Origin: Poindextera sp041691315
GTDB lineage: Bacteria; Pseudomonadota; Alphaproteobacteria; Caulobacterales; Caulobacteraceae
Reading direction: 5' to 3'
Assembly: GCA_041691315.1 (NCBI GenBank)
Contig: JBEPUW010000009.1
Coordinates: 1-64,000 of the forward strand
Length of the DNA stretch: 64,000 nucleotides
Below are positions 24,009-32,123 of the stretch, in pieces. The translations under genes were made by a program, and so were the position numbers. The notes beneath the pieces are model-generated. The model was not told the DNA's origin and made no database searches. It was given only the letters and a program-made list of their open reading frames with translations. Position 1 is the first letter of the stretch; each line of letters starts with the position of its first letter.

Positions 24009-25722
24009 GGGCTGGCGCCTCCTTGGCGTTGTTTGACGGCGACTCGGTGGGTTTGTCGGCAGGTTCGGCCGCGGGCGCCGACCGGGGCGCCAGCAGTCTG
24101 TCCTCCTCGAACTTGAGGAAGGCCCCGAAGCGATGCGCGCGGTCCTGCAGCCAGCGCACCCAGGGCCGGTGCTCGATCGAGCCCAGGATGTCGGCGGGCA
24201 GGGTTTCGCGCGTGGCGTAGAACAGAAAGCCGAGCACGCAGGCATAGATGCCGATCCAGTTGATCGGCGCCCGGTGCAGCAGCGAGACGCCGAGCCAGGT
24301 CGCCGCCGCCACCACCGCGATCGAGGCGCCGAAGATCACCAGATAGAGCGGCCCGTAGATCACCGCGCGCAGGCGTGGCTCCATCCGCGTGGCGATCGCA
24401 TGGTCGAGCAGGCTGTTGCGCGCCATGACGCCCATGATCCCGAAGAAGGCGAGCGCGGCGATGAGCATGCTTTTGAGAAGATCGGAATCAAACATCATGT
24501 TGCCGTTGCGCCGATAGTTGGCCCCATCTTCGACAAGATTGTCCAGAGCCATGGCGTGATAGTGCACACCCGGCGCCTGGCCTTGCACAGGCGATTCCAC
24601 CCAATCGTTAGACGCCCGAAACTGGCCGCCGACCATCACCAGCCGCCCGGCCAGCACCCGCGCCAGGTCGCCGCTCTGCAGGCCAAGGCCCGCCACCATA
24701 CGGTCGTAGCCGAGGGTCAGAGCATAGGGGCATTCCTGGCGCGCACCGGTGGCCGGGCCACGGAGCCCCGTCAGTTGTTCGCCCAGCCGGGTCAGAAAGC
24801 CGGACCCGGCCGCGCGGCAGGGTGCGGGGCGACCGGTGACCGCCTGGGTCATGGCCAGATAGTCCGGGTCGGGCCGCGAGCCCCAGACCACGTCCAGCGG
24901 CGCGTTGAAGGCGCCACTGACATCTGTCGGCGGGAATACCTTGCCGGCGATGGCCTGGGGCGCACGCGCCTTGAGCTGGGCGAAACCGGTAACGCCGCAG
25001 GCGTCGGCCTGGCGCAGGCACCAGGCGGCGTACATCGCCAGAGCCGGTGAGACGTCGAAGGCGTGGATGTCCAGTCGCGCGGTCTTGGCGGCGTCGAAGC
25101 CGTAGCCGACGACCAGCGGATAGGCCTGGTTGTTGACCAGGGCCGGCGCCAGCACCGCGACCGCGTCGAGACGCCGCTGCACGTCGGTGAAGATGTCCAG
25201 ATCGGCCGGCGAAGGCTTGGCGAAGACGAACGGCGTGCCGCCCGCCGCCTCGATGCAGGCGATCTTGATCAGGGGATCGGTCTGGCATCCCCGCGCGCCC
25301 GACCAGACCTGCGCCTTGGTCGCCGCCGCCACGCCGGTCACGAAGCCGTCCAGCCCCTCATTCGGCCCGCCCTGGCCGGTGTAGACGAAGTCGGCATAGA
25401 TGGCCGCCGGCGGCGCGCCGCCGACCTGCATCAGGTCGTCGAACATCTGCCATTGCTGGTCGTAGGTCGGCGGAAACCGGTTCCAGCCGTAGCCCTTCAT
25501 CGCCTCCATCGAACTTTCGTCGAGGTAGACGACGCTGATCCGCCGCTGGCCCTTACGGTCGCTCCCGTAGTCGGCGGCGGTGATGCGCTGATAGACTCCG
25601 TCGGCCACCCGGTCGGACGCCGATTCGAGCCCGAAGAGGTTGAGCTTGGCCACCGCATAGGCGGACCCGGCCAACAGCAGGGCGACCAGCAGCGCCTTGA
25701 ATATCCGCGTCGCGACAGCCAA
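23995..25722 (-). CDS. CHASE2 domain membrane protein lacking an output domain
   Basis: A 575-residue protein. After one N-terminal transmembrane segment (about 8-27) comes a large extracytoplasmic CHASE2-type domain (about 28-405), with VVYLDESSMEAM near its start and PGVHYHAMALDNLVEDG near its end, which is diagnostic. Three transmembrane segments follow (about 417-434, 452-482, 488-502). CHASE2 normally senses signals for a cyclase or kinase, but only a 70-residue charged, proline/alanine-rich tail follows here. The TTG at 25722 is the likely start. A GCCTAT-CGGTT-ATAGGC inverted repeat lies upstream at 25805-25821. It is the first gene of the unit with the secreted protein and M48 protease. 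Confidence 0.8.
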   Translation of the reverse strand: MAVATRIFKALLVALLLAGSAYAVAKLNLFGLESASDRVADGVYQRITAADYGSDRKGQRRISVVYLDESSMEAMKGYGWNRFPPTYDQQWQMFDDLMQVGGAPPAAIYADFVYTGQGGPNEGLDGFVTGVAAATKAQVWSGARGCQTDPLIKIACIEAAGGTPFVFAKPSPADLDIFTDVQRRLDAVAVLAPALVNNQAYPLVVGYGFDAAKTARLDIHAFDVSPALAMYAAWCLRQADACGVTGFAQLKARAPQAIAGKVFPPTDVSGAFNAPLDVVWGSRPDPDYLAMTQAVTGRPAPCRAAGSGFLTRLGEQLTGLRGPATGARQECPYALTLGYDRMVAGLGLQSGDLARVLAGRLVMVGGQFRASNDWVESPVQGQAPGVHYHAMALDNLVEDGANYRRNGNMMFDSDLLKSMLIAALAFFGIMGVMARNSLLDHAIATRMEPRLRAVIYGPLYLVIFGASIAVVAAATWLGVSLLHRAPINWIGIYACVLGFLFYATRETLPADILGSIEHRPWVRWLQDRAHRFGAFLKFEEDRLLAPRSAPAAEPADKPTESPSNNAKEAPAHVES

Positions 25723-25870
25723 TCCGTGAGGTCCCCTCAGGCACGGAGCTTTTCGTCGGGGTGGGCGCGAGTCAATGGCCAGCCCGCCTGACAGTCGAGA
25801 CCGAGCCTATCGGTTATAGGCGTTGTTTCATTCGGCCACTGGCGAGCTGACCCAGTAAAATCAGCCCCCC

Positions 25871-25916
25871 TTGCATGTCGCCAATCGGCGCGCTAACACT
25901 GAACCAGATGGTTCAG
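25871..25916 (+). promoter_or_regulatory. Promoter and operator of the ArsR gene, overlapping its start codon
   Basis: TTGCAT (25871-25876), 17 bases, TAACAC (25894-25899) form a sigma-70-like promoter. The expected transcription start falls at about 25906-25908, on the ATG, so the message is probably leaderless. A perfect inverted repeat CTGAACC-AGAT-GGTTCAG (25899-25916) spans the start codon. ArsR proteins paired with SRPBCC genes often autorepress through a palindrome like this. Confidence 0.6.
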
Positions 25917-26273
25917 TTTGAAACACCTCGGCTGGATAGCTCGTTCGCCGCGCTCTCGGACGCCACCCGGCGCGGTGTCCTTGAACAGCTCGGGCGGTCA
26001 GACGCTTCGATCACCGAGCTTGCCGACAAGTTCCACATGACCCTCACGGGCATGAAGAAGCACGTCGGCGTTCTGGAGCAGGCCGGGCTGGTCACCACCC
26101 AGAAGGTCGGGCGCGTGCGCACCTGCAAGCTTGGCCTCAGCCGGCTGGCGGAAGAGACAGCCTGGATCGAGGAATACCGCCGGCTTTGGGCCTCCCGCTT
26201 CGACGCATTGGACCAAATCGTCGAGGAACTGAAACAGAAGGAGACGTTCGTTGGACGCGAGCAGACAGAGTGA
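25908..26273 (+). CDS. ArsR family transcriptional regulator
   Basis: A 121-residue winged-helix repressor of the ArsR/SdpR type without metal-binding cysteines. The DNA-binding part reads FAALSDATRRGVLEQLGRSDASITELADKFHMTLTGMKKHVGVLEQAGLV (about 11-60). The start at 25908 (MVQFETPRLD) is preferred because the promoter would begin transcription there and it matches the family; an ATG at 25875 would add 11 residues but overlaps the -35. It overlaps the SRPBCC gene and probably controls it. Confidence 0.87.
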   Translation: MVQFETPRLDSSFAALSDATRRGVLEQLGRSDASITELADKFHMTLTGMKKHVGVLEQAGLVTTQKVGRVRTCKLGLSRLAEETAWIEEYRRLWASRFDALDQIVEELKQKETFVGREQTE

Positions 26274-26769
26274 TCCCGCCGCCGGGAAGGCCCGCACGAC
26301 GGTGGAGCGGACATCCGAGCGGGAGCTCGTCGTAACGCGAACCGTCGACGGCCCGGCGCGCCTCGTGTTCGAAGCCTGGAGCAAGCCGGACCTGTTCCAG
26401 CGCTGGTGGACGCCCAAATCGTTCGGCCTCTCCTTGATCTCCTACGAGGCCGATGTCCGCACGGGTGGCGCCTACCGCTTGGTGATGGGCCACCCGGCCT
26501 CGGAGCAGCCCATGGCGTTCTTCGGTCGATACATCGAAGTGACGCCACCCTCCCGCATCGTCTGGACCAATGACGAAGGCGATGAAGCTGGAGCCGTCAC
26601 CACGGTGACCTTCGAGGACAAGGATGGCGCGACACGGGTCGTCGTGCACGAACTCTATCCTTCAAAAGAGGCGCTCGACGAGGCCATGGCCGATGGAAGC
26701 ACGACCGGCTGGGGCGAGCAGTTCGAGCAGCTGGACGGCCTTATCGTCAGCCTGGACGCGAAGGTCTGA
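26251..26769 (+). CDS. SRPBCC / AHSA1 family protein
   Basis: A 172-residue START-like ligand-binding protein. Typical stretches are ELVVTRTVDGPARLVFEAWSKPDLFQRWWTPKSFGL (first strand and helix) and TGWGEQFEQLDGL at the C-terminal helix. The biochemical role of such ArsR-linked SRPBCC proteins is mostly unknown. The TTG at 26251 has AAGGAG seven bases upstream and overlaps the arsR end by 23 bases, so the two are translationally linked. Confidence 0.85.
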   Translation: MDASRQSDPAAGKARTTVERTSERELVVTRTVDGPARLVFEAWSKPDLFQRWWTPKSFGLSLISYEADVRTGGAYRLVMGHPASEQPMAFFGRYIEVTPPSRIVWTNDEGDEAGAVTTVTFEDKDGATRVVVHELYPSKEALDEAMADGSTTGWGEQFEQLDGLIVSLDAKV

Positions 26770-26845
26770 TGGCCATGGGCAAGGTGCGCGTAAGGGGTTT
26801 CGCCATGTCCATCGCTACGCCATCTCCAGGGACATGCTCGAAATC

Positions 26846-27301
26846 ATGACCAAAAGTAGATTGCTACGAATGGACAATGTCGGCATCGCAGTGGACTCCC
26901 TCGATGACGCCATTTCTTTTTTCGCCGAGCTTGGCCTGACGCTTGAGGGGCGAGCCATGGTTGAAGGAGAATGGGCCGGACGCGTCACTGGACTGGGTCA
27001 TCAGCGCGTCGAGATCGCCATGATGGTCACGCCCGACGGCCACAGCCGCCTCGAGCTTTCGCGTTTTCTCACCCCGTCCGTCGTCGCCGATCACCGCAAC
27101 GCCCCGGTGAACGCCCTCGGCTACCTGCGCGCGATGTTCACGGTGAGCGACATCGACGAAACCCTCACCAAACTCCGCAAGCACGGTGCGCAGCTCGTCG
27201 GCGAAGTGGTTCAGTACGAGGACGCGTATCGGCTCTGCTACATCCGCGGCCCCGAAGGCCTTCTCGTCGGGCTGGCGGAACCACTCGGTCGTCATCGGTA
27301 A
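26846..27301 (+). CDS. VOC family (glyoxalase/bleomycin-resistance-like) protein
   Basis: A 151-residue protein of the vicinal oxygen chelate fold with two beta-alpha-beta-beta-beta halves: RMDNVGIAVDSLDDAISFFAELGLTLEGR and YLRAMFTVSDIDETLTKLRKHGAQLVGEV, ending YIRGPEGLLVGLAEPLG. Metal-ligand positions (HQRVEIAMM, the C-terminal E of PEG) are partly present; the activity is unknown. The ATG at 26846 was chosen, with 26834 as an alternative. It follows the ArsR-SRPBCC pair and may belong to the same transcript. Confidence 0.82.
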   Translation: MTKSRLLRMDNVGIAVDSLDDAISFFAELGLTLEGRAMVEGEWAGRVTGLGHQRVEIAMMVTPDGHSRLELSRFLTPSVVADHRNAPVNALGYLRAMFTVSDIDETLTKLRKHGAQLVGEVVQYEDAYRLCYIRGPEGLLVGLAEPLGRHR

Positions 27302-27439
27302 TGGTAACGTCCGCCCCCACCCGCCCGGCGCCAAAACGGTCCGCTTGTCCTAGCGCGGCGCGGGTGGTGGTCAAAGACTGGGCCGGTCCGTAGGCTGGCC
27401 CGGCGGTCGCCCGGTTGAATGCTCCGCGGCGGGCTCAGG

Positions 27440-28387
27440 CTATCGCGCTCCCAGATGTGTGGTGAAGAAGGATGACATGCGCTGGAAGGCCTCGTCGCTC
27501 TCCGGCGCCAGGATATTGGCCCAGAAGGCGTGCGGAAGCGCGTCATAGACCACCAGCTCGGCCGAGACGCCGGCGGTGGTGAGCGCCCGGCTGAGATTAG
27601 CGGTGCCGCTGAGCAGGACGTCGCGGGCGCTGGAAATGCAGAGCGTGGTCGGAAAGCAGGTCAGATCGCCAAAGATCGGCGAGACCAGCGGGTCGTGCGG
27701 GTCGGCCGCGCCGACATACTCGTGCTTGCAGCGGATCAGCAGGTCAGCCTCCGCGGTCCTGGCGAAGACCCGCAGCGAGTCGGCGACGCCGACCAGGTCA
27801 GCCTCGCCGGAGAAGACGCCGAGCGCGCCGGGCGGCGGCAGGCCCTCGGCCTTCAGCCGCATCATCAGCTGCGGCCCGATCACCGCGCCGGCGGAGGTGC
27901 CATAGACGCCGATGTCGCGCGGGTCGTGGTCGGCCAGCAGCACCTTGTAGACGGCGAGCGCGTCATCGACCGCGGCCGGATAGGGGTGCTCGGGCGCCAG
28001 ACGGTAGAGCAGCGCGACCACCTCGATCCCGCTGATCGCGGCGATCGGGATGTTTTCGGTCAGCGAGCCGGCATCGACCGCAAAGCCGCCGCCGTGCAGG
28101 TTCATCAGCACGCGGCTGCGGTCGACCTCTCCGGAAGCGCGGACGATGCGGCGGACCGGCACGCCGGCGACCACGTCGTCGGTGACCGTCGCCGGGTAGG
28201 CCTTCTGCTGTTCGGCGCCCAGGCCGATCTGAATCTGGTCGGCGAAGAGCCGCATCATCGCCGAGTCGATGTTGGTGAGATCGGTGGGGGTTGCCGCGAC
28301 CATGGCGGCAAGCGACACCCGCGCCTGTTCGCTCAGCGTATCGGGCGGCGGCGGCATGACGCCGGCCGGCTCATAGGTCTGCGACAT
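27440..28387 (-). CDS. Alpha/beta hydrolase (HSL-type esterase) of the catabolic regulon
   Basis: A 315-residue hormone-sensitive-lipase-like esterase. The oxyanion motif HGGGF, the strand EVVALLYRLAPEHPYPAAVDDAL, the nucleophile GTSAG, and the C-terminal DALPHAFW histidine are all present. It would free an acid from an ester before CoA activation. An in-frame ATG at 28468 would add 27 residues. The divergent region to the beta-lactamase-fold gene holds a copy of the shared 20-bp palindrome (28483-28502), so both are likely controlled together. Confidence 0.87.
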   Translation of the reverse strand: MSQTYEPAGVMPPPPDTLSEQARVSLAAMVAATPTDLTNIDSAMMRLFADQIQIGLGAEQQKAYPATVTDDVVAGVPVRRIVRASGEVDRSRVLMNLHGGGFAVDAGSLTENIPIAAISGIEVVALLYRLAPEHPYPAAVDDALAVYKVLLADHDPRDIGVYGTSAGAVIGPQLMMRLKAEGLPPPGALGVFSGEADLVGVADSLRVFARTAEADLLIRCKHEYVGAADPHDPLVSPIFGDLTCFPTTLCISSARDVLLSGTANLSRALTTAGVSAELVVYDALPHAFWANILAPESDEAFQRMSSFFTTHLGAR

Positions 28388-28482
28388 GACGGTCTTCAAC
28401 TCCCTGGCGGTCTTGGTTGGCGCTTGGCGCACGGCCTTATAGCCGGACCGTATCGCTTGACTTAGCATAAAGCATCATCAAT

Positions 28483-28502
28483 TTGACTTGCGAGACAGTC
28501 AA
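28483..28502. promoter_or_regulatory. Regulon operator, copy 1
   Basis: TTGACT-tgcgagac-AGTCAA, a 6-8-6 inverted repeat between the divergent hydrolase (27440) and beta-lactamase-fold (28520) genes. It is one of six sites with the same arms and spacing in this 9-kb stretch, and lies 17 bases upstream of the rightward start. Confidence 0.75.
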
Positions 28503-28519
28503 AATACGAGGGACGCGAT

Positions 28520-29704
28520 ATGAAGGTCAACGGGTATGTCGCGCGAGGCTACGAAGGCGTCCGCGAGGCGTTCGCCGCCGCCCAGGCGGCCGACGAAGGC
28601 GGCGCCCAGCTGTGCATCTATCGCCACGGCGAAAAGGTCGTCGATGTCTGGGCCGGCCGCGACAAGATCAACGACCGGCCGTACGACGAAGATACGATCA
28701 CGGTCATCATGTCGTGCACCAAGGGCGCGACGGCGGCTGTCGTGCACATGTTGGCCGAGCGTGGGCTGATCGACTACGAGGCGCGGGTCGCCGACTATTG
28801 GCCGGAGTTCGCGGTCAACGGAAAGGCTGACGCGCGCGTCTGGCAGCTGATGAGCCATTCGGTCGGCCTGCCCGGCGTCGAGCCCGAGAGCGGCGTCTCG
28901 GCCAACGACATGCTTTACCTGGACAAACACCTGCCGGCGCTGGTGGCCATGGCCCCGGTTTGGCAGCCGGGCGCCTCGTGCCACTACCACCCGATCACCT
29001 ATGGCTCGCTGCTCGACGGCCTGGTTCGGCAGGTAACCGGCAAGAGCGTATCGCAGACCTTCGCCGAGCAGATCGCCGGCCCGCTCGGGCTGGACTTCTG
29101 GATCGGCCTGCCGGCCGAGCAGGAGCTGCGGGTTGCGCCACACTTCCAGACGACCCCCGGCTTCACCACCGAACAGATCACCGCGCTGCTGACCGGGATG
29201 GGCATCGACGTCACGACGCGCCTGGCCAAGGTGGTCCTGCTGTCACTGCAGTACACCAGCGAGCTCATCGAGACGATGAATAACCGCGAGGCCCGCGCCG
29301 CGCAGGTGCCGGCCGGCAACGGCGTCACCAACGCCGCCTCGCTGGCGAAGATGTATGCCGCGATGATCGGCGAGGTCGACGGCGTTCGGCTGGTGTCGCC
29401 GGAAACGGTCGATAAGGCGCGGACCTTGCGCACCGGCGCCATGACCCCGGCCGGCGATCTCGGCAAGCTGCAGCTGGGCCTGCCGGCGCAGTATGGGCTG
29501 GGATACCAGCTTGCCGAGGAAGGTCCGGCCATGTTGGGCAAGGGCTCGTTCGGTCACGACGGGGCCGGCGGGCGGATGGCCTTCGCCCATCCCGAGAGCG
29601 GGACCGCGGCGGCCTATGTCGCCAACACCATGATCTCGGTTATCGGCGCAACCGACCCCCGCTGGGCCTGGATGGACGAACTCCGCACGGCGGTCTCCGC
29701 CTAA
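28520..29704 (+). CDS. Beta-lactamase-fold serine hydrolase (EstB-like esterase)
   Basis: A 394-residue class C beta-lactamase-related hydrolase. The SxxK motif SCTK lies at 65-68, the tyrosine motif is in HYHPITYGSLLDGLV, and the third motif region is FGHDGAGG (HxG form). Without a signal peptide it is a cytoplasmic esterase or lactonase rather than a true beta-lactamase. GAGGG lies upstream of the ATG at 28520. It belongs to the palindrome-marked cluster and probably opens an ester or lactone substrate. Confidence 0.87.
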   Translation: MKVNGYVARGYEGVREAFAAAQAADEGGAQLCIYRHGEKVVDVWAGRDKINDRPYDEDTITVIMSCTKGATAAVVHMLAERGLIDYEARVADYWPEFAVNGKADARVWQLMSHSVGLPGVEPESGVSANDMLYLDKHLPALVAMAPVWQPGASCHYHPITYGSLLDGLVRQVTGKSVSQTFAEQIAGPLGLDFWIGLPAEQELRVAPHFQTTPGFTTEQITALLTGMGIDVTTRLAKVVLLSLQYTSELIETMNNREARAAQVPAGNGVTNAASLAKMYAAMIGEVDGVRLVSPETVDKARTLRTGAMTPAGDLGKLQLGLPAQYGLGYQLAEEGPAMLGKGSFGHDGAGGRMAFAHPESGTAAAYVANTMISVIGATDPRWAWMDELRTAVSA

Positions 29705-29720
29705 GAGCGAAGCGCCGTGC

Positions 29721-31283
29721 TCAAGCGACGCTGCGGCCGCGCCCCTTCCAGAAGGGCTCGCGCAGCTCGGCTTTCAGGACCTTGCCCGCGGCGGACAGCG
29801 GCAGCGCGGTTTTGAATTCGACGCTGCGAGGACTCTTGTAGTCGGCGATCAGTGTCCGGCAGTGATCGATGACGGTTCGATAGGTCAAGTCCCTGCCCTG
29901 GCGCACCACCACGATCGCATGCACCCGCTCGCCCCAGCGCTCGTCGGGAACGCCGATCACCGCGCACTGCGCGACATCGGGATGCAGCGAGAGCGCGCTT
30001 TCGACTTCGGCCGAATAGACGTTCTCGCCGCCGGATACGATCATGTCCTTGATGCGGTCGACCACATAGAGCACGCCGTGGTCGTCAATCCGGCCGCCGT
30101 CGCCGGTGTGCATCCAGCCGCCACGGAGCGCGTCGGCGGTCAGGTCCGGCTGGTTCCAATAGCCCAGCATGACGCCTCGGCCGCGCACCAGGATCTCGCC
30201 CACCTGGCCCGTGGCGGCGGGGCGTCCCTCTTCGTCGGCGATGATAATCTCCGCCGTCGCGATCGGCCGCCCGGCGCCGCGATGGCGCCCGGCGGCGCGG
30301 TGATCGCCCTTGTGATAGTCCGGCCCGAGCACCGTGGCGGTGCAGGACACCTCCGTCATCCCGTAAGCCTGGAAGAAGTTCAGATGCGGCGCGGCGGCCA
30401 TGATCCGGTCCAGGGTCGCCTCCGGCATCGGCGAGGCGCCGTAGAGGACGGTGTTCAGGCCGGCGAGCTTCGCGGCGTCGAAGCCTTGGCCATCCAGCAG
30501 CATCTGGATCATGGTCGGCACCAGCAGGGCGTCGGTGACGGCTTCGGCCTCGATCAGGTCCAGCGTCCGGACGGGATCGAAGGCCGCGCCGATAACAGCG
30601 GCGCCGGCCGCCAGCATGGTCATGGTCAGAGCCGCCGCCGCCGCCAGGTGGAACAGCGGCGCGACCACCAGCATGCGGCAGTCGTCCGGACAGATGCCCA
30701 GATCGCGCATGGCGATGCAGTTGCCGGTGAAGCCGGCGTGGCTGAGCATGACGCCCTTGGACTTTCCGGTGGTGCCGCCGGTGTAGAAGATCGCCAACAG
30801 GTCGTCGCCGCCGCGCCCGGCGTCTTCGGCCGGCCCGTGCGACATCAGCTGTGGCAGCATCAGCCAGCCCTCACGCCCGACGTCGTCCAGGGCGACAAGT
30901 TTCGGGCCGCCCTCCTGGCCGGCGACGATGCCGGCGATGGCGTCCACGTGACCGGCGCTGACCAGGATGACCGTCGGCTTGCTGTCGGCGATGGCATAGG
31001 CGTTCTCAGCTGTGCTCCAGCGCGCGTTCAGCGGCGTCAGCACCCCGCCGGCCCAGGGCACGGCGAGGTAGAGCGCCATGTACAGAGCCGAGTTGGCCGA
31101 CAGGATAGCGACGCGATCGCCGTCGCCGACGCCAAGCGCGCGCAGGCCGCCGGCGATGCGGGCGGCCTGGTCGAGCAGCTCGCGCCAGGTGACGGCCTCG
31201 CCCGCGAAGGCGATGGCCTGGCGGTCGAGGCGCGAGGCGGTCGCCGCGACGACGGCGCTGACGTAACCGAGCTTTTCCATCAT
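29721..31283 (-). CDS. Acyl-CoA synthetase (AMP-dependent CoA ligase)
   Basis: A 520-residue ANL-superfamily ligase that activates a carboxylic acid as acyl-AMP and then acyl-CoA. The phosphate loop YTGGTTGKSKGVMLSH, the A5 motif QAYGMTEVSC, the A7/A8 region MHTGDGGRIDDHGVLYVVDRIKDMIVSGGENVYSAEVE, and the catalytic lysine context LPLSAAGKVLK are intact. The substrate class cannot be decided. Tandem ATGs lie at 31283 and 31280; the second is better spaced from GGGAC. A regulon operator lies 15 bases upstream. Confidence 0.93.
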   Translation of the reverse strand: MMEKLGYVSAVVAATASRLDRQAIAFAGEAVTWRELLDQAARIAGGLRALGVGDGDRVAILSANSALYMALYLAVPWAGGVLTPLNARWSTAENAYAIADSKPTVILVSAGHVDAIAGIVAGQEGGPKLVALDDVGREGWLMLPQLMSHGPAEDAGRGGDDLLAIFYTGGTTGKSKGVMLSHAGFTGNCIAMRDLGICPDDCRMLVVAPLFHLAAAAALTMTMLAAGAAVIGAAFDPVRTLDLIEAEAVTDALLVPTMIQMLLDGQGFDAAKLAGLNTVLYGASPMPEATLDRIMAAAPHLNFFQAYGMTEVSCTATVLGPDYHKGDHRAAGRHRGAGRPIATAEIIIADEEGRPAATGQVGEILVRGRGVMLGYWNQPDLTADALRGGWMHTGDGGRIDDHGVLYVVDRIKDMIVSGGENVYSAEVESALSLHPDVAQCAVIGVPDERWGERVHAIVVVRQGRDLTYRTVIDHCRTLIADYKSPRSVEFKTALPLSAAGKVLKAELREPFWKGRGRSVA

Positions 31284-31297
31284 TCGTCCCGCAATTT

Positions 31298-31317
31298 TTG
31301 ACTTTCTAGTCAGTCAT
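31298..31317. promoter_or_regulatory. Regulon operator, copy 2
   Basis: TTGACT-ttctagtc-AGTCAT, same 6-8-6 layout with a CTAG centre, 15 bases upstream of the acyl-CoA synthetase start (leftward gene). One arm base differs from the consensus. Confidence 0.75.
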
Positions 31318-31372
31318 AGATTCGCTGTCGTGTCGTGGCAAGACGACTAGCCAGCGGGCCTGCCTGCGTTTG

Positions 31373-31999
31373 TCAAGCCGGCGCCATGCCGGTCAGCATC
31401 AGGAAAAGAAAATCATCGGCGATGCGGCCCGGCGTGCGTCGGCCACCCGGCCGATACCAGACCGGGATGCCGTTGATGGCCCCGAACAGCGCGCGGCTGA
31501 CATCGGCGGGATCCACGTCGCGCAGCGATCCATCGGCGACCCCGGCCTGGGCCATCTCGCGAACGACATAGTCGATGCGGCGTTGGTGGGAGCGGCTGAC
31601 CTCCTGCAGGTCGGGGCCGTATTCGCGCCGGTTCACCAGCACGAAGCAGCGGCCGAAGTCGTCGCAGATGATCTCGGCGTAGCGGCGAAAGAAGGCCGCG
31701 AGTTGCTCCCGCCCGGTCTTGTGCCGGCGCGCGCTCTCGGCCGCCTCGTTGATCTCGACGGTGGCGATGTCGAGGCACTTGGCCGCCAGTTCGTCCTTGC
31801 TGCGGGAATAGTGGTACAGCGCCGGGCGCGTGACGTTCAGCGCCGCGGCCACGTCCTCGAGCGTCGCCTGGCGAAAGCCTTGTTCGCTGAACAGCCGCGC
31901 CGCCACGCGCAGCACTTCTTCGAGGCGGTTGTCGAAGTTTCCGCGTTTGCCGCGGGCGAATGTCGGCGCCTTGGCCGGCGGAGCGATGTCTTGAGTCAT
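31373..31999 (-). CDS. TetR family regulator, probable repressor of the catabolic regulon
   Basis: A 208-residue TetR-type regulator resembling KstR2-like repressors of acyl-CoA catabolism. The helix-turn-helix lies at about 27-75 (LFSEQGFRQATLEDVAAALNVTRPALYHYSRSKDELA), and the ligand domain contains FGRCFVLVNRREYGPDLQEVSRSHQRRIDYVVREM. GAGGGG lies six bases before the ATG. A copy of the 20-bp palindrome sits at 32066-32085, about 67 bases upstream of its start, so it probably represses itself and its neighbours, with an acyl-CoA as likely inducer (inference). Confidence 0.87.
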   Translation of the reverse strand: MTQDIAPPAKAPTFARGKRGNFDNRLEEVLRVAARLFSEQGFRQATLEDVAAALNVTRPALYHYSRSKDELAAKCLDIATVEINEAAESARRHKTGREQLAAFFRRYAEIICDDFGRCFVLVNRREYGPDLQEVSRSHQRRIDYVVREMAQAGVADGSLRDVDPADVSRALFGAINGIPVWYRPGGRRTPGRIADDFLFLMLTGMAPA

Positions 32000-32065
32000 G
32001 AAAGACCCCTCATAGACGAACGTCGAAAGGCGCAGAAGTCTGTGCGAGACCAGGGCAGGGTGGCA

Positions 32066-32085
32066 TCGACTTGCGAGTCACTCAA
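32066..32085. promoter_or_regulatory. Regulon operator, copy 3 (regulator's own promoter)
   Basis: TCGACT-tgcgagtc-ACTCAA, a degenerate copy of the same 6-8-6 palindrome, 67 bases upstream of the TetR start. The spacer closely matches copy 1. A weaker site at the repressor's own promoter is a common arrangement. Confidence 0.6.
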
Positions 32086-32123
32086 TGGGCGCTCGGCGGC
32101 CAACGCCGTCGCCGCGTCAGCGG

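Noticed and set aside
28520..29704. True class C beta-lactamase
   Set aside because: It has SxxK but no signal peptide and lies in an ester-catabolic cluster; an EstB-like esterase is more likely.
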